Counted from the first letter of the stretch, positions 1-8,283 are shown. The stretch: DNA of 64,000 bases from Microbacterium sp. AK031 (GCF_024807145.1 NZ_JANUCA010000008.1:124001-188000), one strand, 5' to 3'. Translations and numbers: made by a program. Notes: generated by a model not told the origin, from the letters alone.

Positions 1-314
1 TCGTCCCAGGCATCCACTTCGATGTCGACGAGAGCGGCGACAGGGCCGGGGATGCCGGCGTTGTTGACCAGGATCGACACCTCGGTATCGGCGAGTGCAT
101 CGCGTAAAGCGTCGACGGATGCGGCATCCGACACGTCAGCCGTCAGCCAGCGCGCCCGCGAGCCGAGGCCCGTGGTGACCGAGGCGAGCTTCGCCTCGTC
201 GCGACCCACGAGGATGACCTCGGCGCCTTGCGAATGCAGCGACCGGGCGATCGCCGCCCCCAGGCCGCTGCCGCCGCCGGTGATGACGGCGCTTCGTCCG
301 GTCAGGTCGGTCAT
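1..314 (-). CDS. SDR-family oxidoreductase, N-terminal part (cut by window start)
   Basis: Short-chain dehydrogenase/reductase, probably NAD(P)-dependent and cytosolic. Read from the ATG at 314, the first residues form a Rossmann start with the TGGGSGLG glycine motif, followed by a VGRDE segment, a TADVSD acidic stretch and the NNAG motif near residue 90. The catalytic Ser-Tyr-Lys part lies outside the window. The ATG overlaps the TGA of the upstream HisD-family gene (ATGA), so the two are co-translated, suggesting sequential oxidations of one hydroxylated substrate. The substrate is unknown. Confidence 0.85.
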   Translation of the reverse strand, partial: MTDLTGRSAVITGGGSGLGAAIARSLHSQGAEVILVGRDEAKLASVTTGLGSRARWLTADVSDAASVDALRDALADTEVSILVNNAGIPGPVAALVDIEVDAWD

Positions 315-1639
315 CGCGGCGTCGCCTGCACTGCGCGGCTCTCGTCGATCCAGTCGAAGCTCGTGCCCGCGTGACGCCAGGCCCTCGCATCGCCGGAACG
401 CGCGTGCCCCTCGAAGAACTCCACTCGTGCCGCGCGCCCGCACACTTCGCCGAGTTCGGCGGAAGAGGTCTCGTTCACGACCTCTTGGTACGTGACGGTC
501 CGCAGATACTTCCCGACCCACAGTCCGCCTGTGTAACGTGCTGCGCCGAGGGTGGGGAGCACGTGGTTGGTGCCGATGACCTTGTCGCCGTACGAGACGC
601 ACGTGTTCTCGCCGAGGAACAGGGCGCCGTAGTCGTGCATCTTCGTGAGAGCCTCGCGCGGGTTCTGGGTGAAGATCTGCACGTGCTCGGACGCGAAGTC
701 GTCGGCGATGCGGTAGGCCTCATCCAGGTCGTCGGCGACGATGACCTGACCCCAGTCCCGCCAGGCGGGCTCTGCGTAGTCACGCGTGGGCATGTTCGGC
801 AGCAGGCGCTCGATCCAGTCCATGACCTCTTCGCCGAGCTTCTGCGACGTCGTCACGAGCACCGCGGGAGACTCCGGGCCGTGCTCGGCCTGCGAGAGCA
901 GATCGACGGCCGTGAAGAACGGGTCAGCATGCTCGTCCGCGACGATGAGGATCTCGGTGGGACCGGCGAACAGGTCGATTCCCACTTCACCGAACAGCTG
1001 ACGCTTGGCCTCTGCGACGTAGGCGTTGCCCGGCCCGGCGATGAGGTTGACGGGCTCGATCGTGTCGGTGCCGATGGCCATGGCCGCGACTGCCTGCACT
1101 CCGCCGAGCACGTAGATCTCGTCCGCGCCGGCGAGCTTCATCGCCGCGATGGTGGCGGCGGGGATCTCGCCGCGGATCGGTGGAGTGCAGGCGATGACGC
1201 GCGGTACACCGGCGACCTTGGCGGTGATGATCGTCATGTGCGCGGATGCCGTGAGCGGATACTTGCCACCGGGGATGTAGGCACCGGCGGCCTGCACGGG
1301 GACATGCTTCTGTCCGAGGAACACACCCGGCAGCGTCTCGACCTCGAGATCGACGAGGGAGTCGCGCTGTGCCTGAGCGAAACGTCGCACCTGGGTCTGA
1401 ACGAACTCGATGTCGGTGATCACCTGAGGATCGAGCGTGTCCATGATCTGATCGATCTGCTCATCGGAGAGGCGGTACGACTCCGGACTCCAGTTGTCGA
1501 ACTGCTCCGCATAGCGGCGCACGGCGTCGTCGCCGCTGCTGCGGATGTCGTCGATGATGGTCCCCACGCGCTCTGCGACATCCTTCTGCGCCGTGTCGGC
1601 GAATGTCTTTCTGGGCGCGCTCTTCAGATGCCGGGGCAT
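311..1639 (-). CDS. Histidinol dehydrogenase (HisD) family protein, catabolic-type copy 1
   Basis: A 442-residue zinc-dependent NAD dehydrogenase of the HisD family, which oxidises an alcohol to an acid in two steps. Family zinc and catalytic positions are present: Q250 and H253 (QAEHG), E318-H319 (SEHV), D352 (SYGDK) and H412 (EGHAR). GPGNAYVAEAKR is near residue 202. No histidine biosynthesis gene is nearby; neighbours are an SDR, a LacI regulator, a bicupin and a nitrilase-family protein. A catabolic dehydrogenase, as in the HpsN sulfopropanediol dehydrogenase branch, is more likely than a biosynthetic HisD; that is inference from context. Transcribed divergently from the LacI gene, with operator-like sites in its promoter. 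Confidence 0.85.
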   Translation of the reverse strand: MPRHLKSAPRKTFADTAQKDVAERVGTIIDDIRSSGDDAVRRYAEQFDNWSPESYRLSDEQIDQIMDTLDPQVITDIEFVQTQVRRFAQAQRDSLVDLEVETLPGVFLGQKHVPVQAAGAYIPGGKYPLTASAHMTIITAKVAGVPRVIACTPPIRGEIPAATIAAMKLAGADEIYVLGGVQAVAAMAIGTDTIEPVNLIAGPGNAYVAEAKRQLFGEVGIDLFAGPTEILIVADEHADPFFTAVDLLSQAEHGPESPAVLVTTSQKLGEEVMDWIERLLPNMPTRDYAEPAWRDWGQVIVADDLDEAYRIADDFASEHVQIFTQNPREALTKMHDYGALFLGENTCVSYGDKVIGTNHVLPTLGAARYTGGLWVGKYLRTVTYQEVVNETSSAELGEVCGRAARVEFFEGHARSGDARAWRHAGTSFDWIDESRAVQATPR

Positions 1640-1654
1640 ATCCGTTCCTCTCGT

Positions 1655-1690
1655 TGCATACGTATGTTTAGATTATGACCGCGTATGCAC
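1655..1690. promoter_or_regulatory. Predicted LacI-family operators between HisD-1 and the LacI gene
   Basis: Two related elements lie here: the perfect palindrome CATACGTATG at 1657-1666 (TGCATACGTATG with flank) and GCGTATGCAC at 1681-1690. The second is the exact reverse complement of GTGCATACGC at 2791-2800, before the SnoaL/bicupin operon. A central CpG with symmetric arms is typical of LacI-family operators. The sites sit in the spacer and just downstream of the -10 of the HisD promoter, so repression is the likely mode. Confidence 0.55.
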
Positions 1691-1701
1691 ACGGAGGTCA
1701 A
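1672..1701 (-). promoter_or_regulatory. Predicted sigma-70-type promoter of the HisD-1/SDR operon
   Basis: On the minus strand TTGACC (1701-1696) is followed after 18 bases by CATAAT (1677-1672), about 33 bases upstream of the HisD ATG. The spacer contains the GTGCATACGC element that recurs exactly at 2791-2800. Confidence 0.55.
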
Positions 1702-1739
1702 GGCCGCTAGAATCCCTTGAACCCAGGGGGAGGTCCGTG

Positions 1740-2741
1740 ATGGTGGTGACGAGTCGAGATGTCGCACGACTGGCGGGGGTGTCTCAGCCGACGGTGTCCC
1801 GCGCGCTCAGGGACGACGCCAGGGTGTCGGATGAGACGAAGAGCAGAGTGCGCGACGCCGCTCGGCTGCTGGGTTACGTGCCCAGTGAGGCCGGCCGTGC
1901 GCTCTCATCCGGTCGCACCCGTCGGATCGGCCTGCTGCTGACAGACGTGGACAACCAGTTCTATTCGCACATCATCGCTCCAGTGCACCGAGAACTCGAG
2001 AAGTTCGGCTATCAACTGATGCTGCACACCGAGTCCGCCGACAATGACACGATCGCCGAGCGCCTGATAGCGAATGGTGTTGACGGCGTCATCCTGGCCA
2101 CGACGCTGATGGAGTCCGTGGCGCCGGTGCGCCTGAAAGACCGCGGCCTCCCGTTCGTCTATTTCAACCGCACCGGATCGCTCGTCGACGCCGATGCGGC
2201 GATCGTCGATCCGATCCCCGGGTATGCCCAGGCGGTCGCCCGCGCGGTCGAACTCGGCCATCGCCATGTCGGTGCAGTGCTGGGTCCGAGCAACACCAGC
2301 ACGGCGCAGAGTCGTGAGAGCGCGCTGCGCGCGGCGCTGGGTGCCCACGGGATCTCGCTGTCCGAGCGCGATGTGCGTCGCAGCCGCTACAGCGCCAACG
2401 CCGGCGAGGAAGCGGCGAAGGAGCTGCTGCAGCAGCCGGACCCGCCCACCCTGCTGTTCTGCGGCAACGATGTCGTCGCATACGGTGCGTTGAACGCCGC
2501 CCATCGTGCCGGCCTGAGCGTGCCGCAGGACGTCTCCATCGTCGGCTTCGACGATCTCCCCGAAGCAGAGTGGCCGATCATCGACTTGGCGACGGTCGGC
2601 TTCGACATCGCGGGCATGGCATGTGCGGCCGCCGACCTCGTCGTGCGGCGCATCCAGCAGCCCGAGGCGCCGGTCGAGCACCGCGCTTTCGACTCGACGT
2701 TCCAGCCGCGTCGCACGCTGGCGCAGGCGAAGCCGGCCTGA
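1740..2741 (+). CDS. LacI-family transcriptional regulator
   Basis: A 333-residue one-component regulator. The N-terminal helix-turn-helix (about residues 4-50: SRDVARLAGVSQPTVSRAL, then the hinge region) is followed by a periplasmic-binding-protein-like effector domain starting near residue 60 (RIGLLLTDVDNQFY). I chose the ATG at 1740 because it follows a gggggagg ribosome site by about six bases and gives the usual LacI start; the longer frame upstream has no family features. It lies between the divergent HisD-1 operon and the co-directional SnoaL/bicupin operon, both preceded by the same GCATACG element, so it probably controls both. The effector is unknown. Confidence 0.92.
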   Translation: MVVTSRDVARLAGVSQPTVSRALRDDARVSDETKSRVRDAARLLGYVPSEAGRALSSGRTRRIGLLLTDVDNQFYSHIIAPVHRELEKFGYQLMLHTESADNDTIAERLIANGVDGVILATTLMESVAPVRLKDRGLPFVYFNRTGSLVDADAAIVDPIPGYAQAVARAVELGHRHVGAVLGPSNTSTAQSRESALRAALGAHGISLSERDVRRSRYSANAGEEAAKELLQQPDPPTLLFCGNDVVAYGALNAAHRAGLSVPQDVSIVGFDDLPEAEWPIIDLATVGFDIAGMACAAADLVVRRIQQPEAPVEHRAFDSTFQPRRTLAQAKPA

Positions 2742-2778
2742 TCCGACCGCTGGCACCCGTGTGTCTCGACGACCACTA

Positions 2779-2807
2779 TTGCATCCGGTTGTGCATACGC
2801 ATACACT
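2779..2807 (+). promoter_or_regulatory. Predicted LacI-regulated promoter of the SnoaL/bicupin operon
   Basis: TTGCAT (2779-2784) is spaced 17 bases from TACACT (2802-2807). The spacer holds GTGCATACGC (2791-2800), matching the element in the HisD-1 promoter in inverted orientation. The shared position within the spacer argues for common repression by the adjacent LacI protein. Confidence 0.5.
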
Positions 2808-2869
2808 GCCTACATCGACACGTGATCATCGAAGAATCGCGGGCGATGATGTCAAAGGAGTGAAACAGC

Positions 2870-3850
2870 GTGCCTCTCGACCCGGTCGCATACCAGCCCT
2901 ACAAAGACCCCGACGACTTCATCCGTGAGGTCACCGACCTCATCTGGGTCGACAGGTCGATCAGCTACATCCGTGAGAACTACGAGCCGGATTCGATCGT
3001 TCACGGCGCCTACGGAACCTCGACCACACGCGACGAGGTCATCGAAGGAACGCTGATGCGCATCTCGGCGACGCCGGATCGGACCGGCCAGGCGGAGGAC
3101 GTCATCTGGGAGGCGCGCGGCGATGACGCCTTCCTCAGCTCGCACCTCGTGCTCTCCGGGCACCTTCTCACCTCGCAGCACAGCCGGACGATCGCCAACT
3201 GCCTGTATCGCCGGGGCCGAATGGTCGAGGAATGGGTCGTTCGCGACTCTCTGGCCAGTGCGCTGGAGAACGGCGACGACCTCGAGGAGCTGGCCAGGGC
3301 GCAGGCGTTCCGGGGGTACACCGGTTCGTGGAGCGAGCCGGCTCCGACTGATCCGATCGCGGCCGGGGACTCCGGTCCCCGCAACGACGACTACCGTTCC
3401 GAAGTCGAGACCGTCCTCGAGATGATCCAGACCGTATGGAACGACCGCGACCTGCAGAAGGTCGAGCGGTTCTTCCACCGCGATCTCGTGCTGCAGACCG
3501 TCGGCAACCGCGTCGTCATCCGTCCGGAGGGATACCGGCGTGCGCTGCTGCGCCTGCTCGAGTCGTTCCCTGGCGGACACTTCGAGATCCGCGACATCCA
3601 GACCAATTACGACGTCCGGTACGCCGGTCTCCGCGTCGCCGTCACCTGGAAGTTCGTCGGCGACTACAACGGCGTGCCGAACTATGGGCCGCTGACCGGC
3701 AAGCCGGTGGATCTGCTCGGCATCTCGCAGTTCACGCTGCACCAGGGCGCCATCGTCAAAGAAGTGCGCATCTGGGACGACATCGCGCTGCGCGCCCAGA
3801 TCGCCGGATCCCGTGGTGACGAGCCAGTGGGCCCGTCGAACATCTACTGA
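2870..3850 (+). CDS. Tandem SnoaL/NTF2-like protein
   Basis: A 326-residue cytosolic protein with two cone-shaped SnoaL-like (ester-cyclase type) domains, roughly residues 10-150 and 175-315. The second shows the usual pattern: WNDRDLQKVERFFHRDLV at its start, then RPEGYRRALLRLLESFPGGHFEI and a final KEVRIWDD strand. SnoaL-type folds include isomerases, cyclases, hydrolases and non-catalytic binding proteins, so the reaction cannot be named. The GTG start is supported by aaaggag nine bases upstream. It is the first gene of an operon with the bicupin 22 bases downstream. Pairing with a metal cupin suggests consecutive handling of one substrate; this is inference. Confidence 0.75.
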   Translation: MPLDPVAYQPYKDPDDFIREVTDLIWVDRSISYIRENYEPDSIVHGAYGTSTTRDEVIEGTLMRISATPDRTGQAEDVIWEARGDDAFLSSHLVLSGHLLTSQHSRTIANCLYRRGRMVEEWVVRDSLASALENGDDLEELARAQAFRGYTGSWSEPAPTDPIAAGDSGPRNDDYRSEVETVLEMIQTVWNDRDLQKVERFFHRDLVLQTVGNRVVIRPEGYRRALLRLLESFPGGHFEIRDIQTNYDVRYAGLRVAVTWKFVGDYNGVPNYGPLTGKPVDLLGISQFTLHQGAIVKEVRIWDDIALRAQIAGSRGDEPVGPSNIY

Positions 3851-3872
3851 TCGAACAAGGAGAACAACAATC

Positions 3873-5021
3873 ATGAGCGACGTCATCGTCGACGACACCG
3901 AGATCGCGCGCCGGACCATCCGACGCTCGGACTGGGTGCCCTGCAACTCGGCATTCATCGACTGCCGCACCCCGGGATCGGATCAGAAGGAGAACTACTC
4001 CTTCATCGGGGTCGGCGTCTCGCAGAACGCCAGCCAGTACATCAACCTCACCGAGAACCACGGATTCAACACCGGGGCGGCTGGAATGCCGAACGGCATC
4101 TCGAACAACCTGCACATGCACTTCACCGCGGAGGTGTTCATCAACCTCGGTGGTGAGTTCCGACTCCGCTGGGGTGTGGACGGGAAGCAGGGTGAGTACG
4201 TCAGCCACGACGGCGACATCATCTCGATCCCGACCTGGATCTTCCGCGGGTTCACCAACGAGGGGCCGGACGAGGGCATCCTCTATACGGTGCTCGGGCG
4301 CGACGACACCGGAGGGATCATCTGGGGCCCCTCGGTGCTGCGCGAGGCGGAGTCGTACGGACTGCACCTGACGGCGGACAATCAGCTCATCGACACCGTC
4401 GCCGGCGATGTCATCCCCGATGACGTGCCCCTCATCACCCCGATGAAGCAGCACTACATCGACGAGCTGACCTCGTACTCGGTCGAGGAGCTGCGCTCGC
4501 GCGTCATCCAGCCGGGAGATCGCAAGTACTCCTCCCACGCGCTGCTGTGCACCGCCGTCGACGGGGGCGCGGTCGATCTCGCGCTCGTCATCGGATACGG
4601 CATGACGGAGAACCGCCGCCAGGTGCCGTCGATCCACGAACCGCATTCGTTCAACGTGGCCTGGGTGCGGGCCGCTGCGGGACAGGGTGTGCTGCAGCAC
4701 CGCCACTCGCGCACTCAGGCGCTGCTGATCAAGTCGGGTCGCTGGGACGTCACGCTCAACGGCGACCCGTCGACCACGGTGACCCTTGGGCCGAGCGACT
4801 CGTTCTCGGTGCCGGAGGGCAGCTGGCGTTCGTACGTGTGCGTCGAGGACGGCGAGTCCGGACCCGGCGAGATCGTCGTGATCAACGGCGGCGACGACCG
4901 CGTCTATCTCGAGTGGGCACCAGAGGTCATCGCGGCCGCGGAAGCCGCTGACCTGACGATCGACCCCAACGGATACCTCGCGCCGCTCGGCGTGATGGTC
5001 ACCGCGACGGAAGACGACTGA
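3873..5021 (+). CDS. Bicupin (two-cupin-domain) protein, possible metal-dependent oxygenase
   Basis: A 382-residue protein with two beta-barrel cupin domains. The first has HMHFTAE near residue 86, fitting the HxHx3-4E metal motif. The second has HRHSRTQALL near residue 275, in which the Glu is replaced by Gln. Bicupins include gentisate-type dioxygenases, quercetinases and sugar or ureide enzymes; none can be picked from sequence alone. The ATG at 3873 follows caaggaga; an in-frame ATG at 3813 lies inside the preceding gene and adds no family sequence. Same operon as the SnoaL protein, and followed by a strong hairpin. Confidence 0.75.
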   Translation: MSDVIVDDTEIARRTIRRSDWVPCNSAFIDCRTPGSDQKENYSFIGVGVSQNASQYINLTENHGFNTGAAGMPNGISNNLHMHFTAEVFINLGGEFRLRWGVDGKQGEYVSHDGDIISIPTWIFRGFTNEGPDEGILYTVLGRDDTGGIIWGPSVLREAESYGLHLTADNQLIDTVAGDVIPDDVPLITPMKQHYIDELTSYSVEELRSRVIQPGDRKYSSHALLCTAVDGGAVDLALVIGYGMTENRRQVPSIHEPHSFNVAWVRAAAGQGVLQHRHSRTQALLIKSGRWDVTLNGDPSTTVTLGPSDSFSVPEGSWRSYVCVEDGESGPGEIVVINGGDDRVYLEWAPEVIAAAEAADLTIDPNGYLAPLGVMVTATEDD

Positions 5022-5030
5022 GAATCGGAT

Positions 5031-5070
5031 GAGGGGCGCGAGACGGCGGTCGTCGTCTCGCACCCTCTTT
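5031..5070 (+). terminator. Hairpin terminator after the SnoaL/bicupin operon
   Basis: GCGAGACG (5038-5045) and CGTCTCGC (5054-5061) form a perfect stem with an eight-base loop. The stem is extended imperfectly by gaggg and ccctc and is followed by ttt. It separates the bicupin gene from the nitrilase-family gene, though partial read-through is possible. Confidence 0.65.
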
Positions 5071-5096
5071 CGCGGACGGAGGGAAGGGGGAACGCG

Positions 5097-5894
5097 ATGA
5101 GCAGGCTCACCTTGGCGGCGGTGTCGCCGACGATCCGCATCGGCGATCTCGAGGGCAATCTGACCAGGATCGTGCGGGGGATCCAGGATGCCGCAGGCTG
5201 CGGCGCCGGTCTCATCGTGCTGCCGGAGCTGGCGACGAGCGGATACGTCTTCGCCGATCGCGAGGAGGCCGAGTCGCTGGCGCTTACTCGGGACGACGAG
5301 CGATGGGATGCCGTGCATGCCGCGATCCCGGAGGGGGTCGTCGTGGTCGTCGGCTACTGCGAGTCGGCCGGTTCCGATCTGTTCAACAGTGCGGCCGTCC
5401 TTACCTCGACGACGCGCCTGGCCGACTATCGCAAGGCGCATCTCTGGGGTGCGGAGAGCCTGGTGTTCACGCCGGGTGATGCCGCCGGCATCCTGGTCGA
5501 CACGGATTTCGGCCGGCTCGGCGTCGCCATCTGCTACGACAACGAGTTCCCGGAGGTGCCCCGAAATCTCGCCCTCGGCGGGGCAGACGTCCTCGCTCTC
5601 CCGGTGAACTGGCCGCTCGTCCCGCGGCCGGAGGGAGAGCATCCGCCCGAACTCATCCAAGCCATGGCGGCCGCGCGTTCGTCGCGGCTGCCGACGGTGA
5701 TCGCCGACCGGCACGGCGACGAGCGCGGTGTGAGCTGGACCGGTGGCACCGCGATCGTCGACGAGCAGGGGTGGGTGGTCGAGGCGTTCCGCTCCGGGTT
5801 GACTCTCGCAGCGGTCTCGGTTGCGGATGCGCGGAACAAGGGGATCGGCGAGTACAACGATCTCTTCGCCGACCGGCGGTCGGAGCTGTACTGA
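5097..5894 (+). CDS. Carbon-nitrogen hydrolase (nitrilase/omega-amidase family)
   Basis: A 265-residue cytosolic amidase-type enzyme. The Glu-Lys-Cys triad is visible: E44 in LPELATSGY, K113 in YRKAHLW and C146 in AICYDNEFPE. Length and the RKAHLW and CYDxxFPE motifs fit the aliphatic amidase/omega-amidase branch rather than true nitrilases. The start follows gaaggggg. It lies after the bicupin terminator and converges on the LysR gene nine bases away. It may release ammonia from an amide produced by the HisD/bicupin pathway; that role is inferred from position only. Confidence 0.88.
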   Translation: MSRLTLAAVSPTIRIGDLEGNLTRIVRGIQDAAGCGAGLIVLPELATSGYVFADREEAESLALTRDDERWDAVHAAIPEGVVVVVGYCESAGSDLFNSAAVLTSTTRLADYRKAHLWGAESLVFTPGDAAGILVDTDFGRLGVAICYDNEFPEVPRNLALGGADVLALPVNWPLVPRPEGEHPPELIQAMAAARSSRLPTVIADRHGDERGVSWTGGTAIVDEQGWVVEAFRSGLTLAAVSVADARNKGIGEYNDLFADRRSELY

Positions 5895-5903
5895 CCCCGC
5901 TTC

Positions 5904-6830
5904 TCACGCCACGCTGCTGCGGCCCTGGTGTTCGTCGATGCGCTCGCGCAGCATCCGCTCTGCGAGCTCGGCGAGCTGCTTGGTCGCAGGCGAGAGCAGT
6001 ACGCCTTCCCGCTGCACGAGGGCGATGGTGTCGTGCATCGGCTCGGCGAACGGTGCCGTGCGGATCGTGTCAGGGAATCCGGCGGATTCGGCGATGGTGC
6101 GCGACACGATGGTGTCCGCTGCGCCTGCGGCGACGAGGCTGAGCGCCGTCTCGACGTGCTCGACCTCGATCGCGGGTTCGATCGTCAGACCGTTCCATCG
6201 CGCACGCTCGCGCAGCTGACGGCGGGTGGGATCATCCCAACCAGCGAAGGCGTCGTAGAGCACGAGCTTCGCCGATGCTGCCTCCTCGATCGAGACCGGC
6301 CCAGCCTCAGCGGGGCGAGTGCTGGAGGCGTAGAGCACCTCGTCGCGGAAGAGCGGCCTGACGTCCAGGCCGGCCTCGTCGATCGGCAGGACGAGTAAAC
6401 CCGCTTCGATCTCGCCCTCGGCGATCGAGCGAGCGACGAGCGCGGAGTTGATGCCGATCAGACGGATGCGGACATTCGGATGCCGGTGGTGGAAGTTCTC
6501 CACCAGATCGGCGAGGTCGTAGTAGGCGGCGTTGCGCAGGACGCCGAACGTGCAGGTGCCGCGCTCGAGGGACGTGAGCGCGTCGATCGTGTCGATGCCG
6601 TTGCGCACGGCGCTCACGGCCTGCGCGGCGTGCGGGCGCAGTTCGATCGCGGCTTCAGTCGGCACCAGCCGGCGACTTCCACGCGTGAACAGCGCGACGC
6701 CGAGTTCGCGTTCGAGCCTCGAGACGAGCTCGGATACGGATGCCTGGGTGAGGTCGAGGTGCACGGATGCTGCAGTGAAGGAGCCGTGCTCGAGCGCGGC
6801 GAGAAAAGCTCGCAACTGACTGATGGTCAT
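5904..6830 (-). CDS. LysR-family transcriptional regulator
   Basis: A 308-residue regulator. A winged HTH occupies about residues 1-60 (TISQLRAFLAALEHGSFTAA, then QASVSELVSRLERELG), followed by the periplasmic-binding-like effector domain from about residue 90. The ATG at 6830 begins the conserved first helix; a TTG two codons upstream is possible. Transcribed divergently from HisD-2 with a 77-base gap carrying a T-N11-A dyad, the classical LysR arrangement, so it probably activates HisD-2 in response to a pathway intermediate. Confidence 0.9.
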   Translation of the reverse strand: MTISQLRAFLAALEHGSFTAASVHLDLTQASVSELVSRLERELGVALFTRGSRRLVPTEAAIELRPHAAQAVSAVRNGIDTIDALTSLERGTCTFGVLRNAAYYDLADLVENFHHRHPNVRIRLIGINSALVARSIAEGEIEAGLLVLPIDEAGLDVRPLFRDEVLYASSTRPAEAGPVSIEEAASAKLVLYDAFAGWDDPTRRQLRERARWNGLTIEPAIEVEHVETALSLVAAGAADTIVSRTIAESAGFPDTIRTAPFAEPMHDTIALVQREGVLLSPATKQLAELAERMLRERIDEHQGRSSVA

Positions 6831-6841
6831 AGCCAATGGTA

Positions 6842-6864
6842 AACCCTATGGAATATCCAGGGTT
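6842..6864. promoter_or_regulatory. LysR-type operator (AACCCT-N11-AGGGTT)
   Basis: A perfect six-base dyad, AACCCT (6842-6847) and AGGGTT (6859-6864), with 11 bases between, giving the T-N11-A core of LysR boxes. It sits between the divergent LysR and HisD-2 genes. Confidence 0.65.
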
Positions 6865-6907
6865 GTCTCGTCTTGTGTGATGGTGAGGGCGCGCTTAGCC
6901 TGCTTGC

Positions 6908-8221
6908 ATGCGTTATACCCCAGCTGTCCTCGACCGTCTCAGCGGCTCCTTCCGCCACCTCAAGACCCCTCTCATCGACGCGCCGGCCGCGCAGCGCGAC
7001 CCCGCGGTGATCGAGACCGTCTCCGCGATGCTCAGCGACATCCAGGCCCGTGGCATGGATGCGGTGCTCGACTACGCGCACAAGCTGGATCGCTACGAGG
7101 GCGGGAGCGTCGAGCTGAGCGCTGAGCAGATCGCGACCAGCGGCGATCGACTTCCCGCAGATCTCCGCGAGGCGATCGAGCTCGGATCGGAGCGCACGCT
7201 CGCGTTCGCCAAGGAGCAGCGAGCACACCTGTCCGATTTCGAGACCGAACTCGTGCCGGGGGTCGTGACCGGAGCGCGCTACATTCCGGTCTCTCGCGTG
7301 GGGGCCTATCTCCCGGCGGGCCGGTTCCCACTCACGGCGAGTGCGTTCATGACCGTCGGTGTCGCGAAGGCTGCGGGAGTTCCGACCGTCATCGCCTGCA
7401 CGCCGCCTCAGCCCGACGGTGGGGCCAATGACGCTGTCGTCTACGCCGCGCACCTCTCCGGAGTCGATCGCGTGTTCGTGCTCGGCGGCGTTCAGGCGCT
7501 CGCCGCGATGGCGTACGGACTGCTCGGCGAGCTGCCGATCGACATGCTCGTCGGTGCGGGCAACGCCTACGTCGCCGAGGCGAAGCGACAGCTCTTCGGG
7601 GCTGTGGCGATCGACCTCCTCGCCGGACCCTCCGAGGTCGCGGTGATCTCCGATGAGACAGCCGACCCAGAACTGGTCGCCGCCGACCTGCTCGGTCAGG
7701 CCGAGCACGGCCCGAATTCCCCGGCGGCACTGGTGACGACATCCGAAGAGCACGGTCGTGCCGTCATCGACGCCGTGGAGCGTCAGCTCGCGACGCTGGA
7801 GACGGCGTCGATCGCCGGTGCGGCGTGGCGGGACTACGGGTTCGTGACCGTCGCTGATGACCGTGAGACGGCCGCTGCGCTCATGGACGACCTCGCCCCG
7901 GAGCACCTTGAGCTGCTCACCGCCGATGACGAGTGGTTCCACGACAACCTGCGCAACTACGGCTCGATCTTCATCGGCCCGTGGAGCACCGTCGCGTACT
8001 CGGACAAGGGGATGGCAGGAACCAACCACGTGCTGCCGACTGCCGGCGGCGCCAAGCACAGCGCGGGACTGTCGGTCTCGCGCTTCCTCAAGCCGCTGAC
8101 GTACCAGCGCGTCGCACGCGAGGCGACGCCGGCCGTGGCGAATGCCGTTCAGGTGATCTCGGACTCCGAGGGGATGGCAGCGCACAGCGCCACGGCGACG
8201 ATGCGGCTGGCGAGGCTCTGA
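6908..8221 (+). CDS. Histidinol dehydrogenase (HisD) family protein, catabolic-type copy 2
   Basis: A 437-residue HisD-family dehydrogenase, clearly diverged from the copy at 311-1639. All family metal and catalytic positions are kept: Q264/H267 (QAEHG), E332-H333 (APEHL), D366 (YSDKG) and H426 (AAHSA). The usual GPGN is GAGN here, at about residue 217. No convincing ribosome site precedes the ATG, so translation may be leaderless or the start may differ. It is divergent from a LysR gene and followed by a strong hairpin, so it is probably monocistronic. Its different regulator suggests a different substrate or pathway step from copy 1. Confidence 0.87.
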   Translation: MRYTPAVLDRLSGSFRHLKTPLIDAPAAQRDPAVIETVSAMLSDIQARGMDAVLDYAHKLDRYEGGSVELSAEQIATSGDRLPADLREAIELGSERTLAFAKEQRAHLSDFETELVPGVVTGARYIPVSRVGAYLPAGRFPLTASAFMTVGVAKAAGVPTVIACTPPQPDGGANDAVVYAAHLSGVDRVFVLGGVQALAAMAYGLLGELPIDMLVGAGNAYVAEAKRQLFGAVAIDLLAGPSEVAVISDETADPELVAADLLGQAEHGPNSPAALVTTSEEHGRAVIDAVERQLATLETASIAGAAWRDYGFVTVADDRETAAALMDDLAPEHLELLTADDEWFHDNLRNYGSIFIGPWSTVAYSDKGMAGTNHVLPTAGGAKHSAGLSVSRFLKPLTYQRVAREATPAVANAVQVISDSEGMAAHSATATMRLARL

Positions 8222-8243
8222 TCTCCGCTCTGATCTCCGGGAC

Positions 8244-8283
8244 GGTCCCGCGGGCTCTGACCCCGGGGTGATCCCGCGGGACC
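8244..8283 (+). terminator. Long hairpin after HisD-2
   Basis: GGTCCCGCGGG (8244-8254) and CCCGCGGGACC (8273-8283) are perfect 11-base arms; the 18-base loop contains CCCCGGGG. The following tcttccc is only weakly T-rich. Confidence 0.6.

Noticed and set aside
311..1639. Histidine biosynthesis operon
   Set aside because: No hisC, hisB, hisH or other his gene is near either HisD-family gene, and both have catabolic-type neighbours and regulators.
3756..5714. Long open frame on the minus strand opposite the bicupin and amidase genes
   Set aside because: It runs antisense to well-supported genes, is Arg/His-rich with no family motif and reflects the lack of stop codons in GC-rich DNA.
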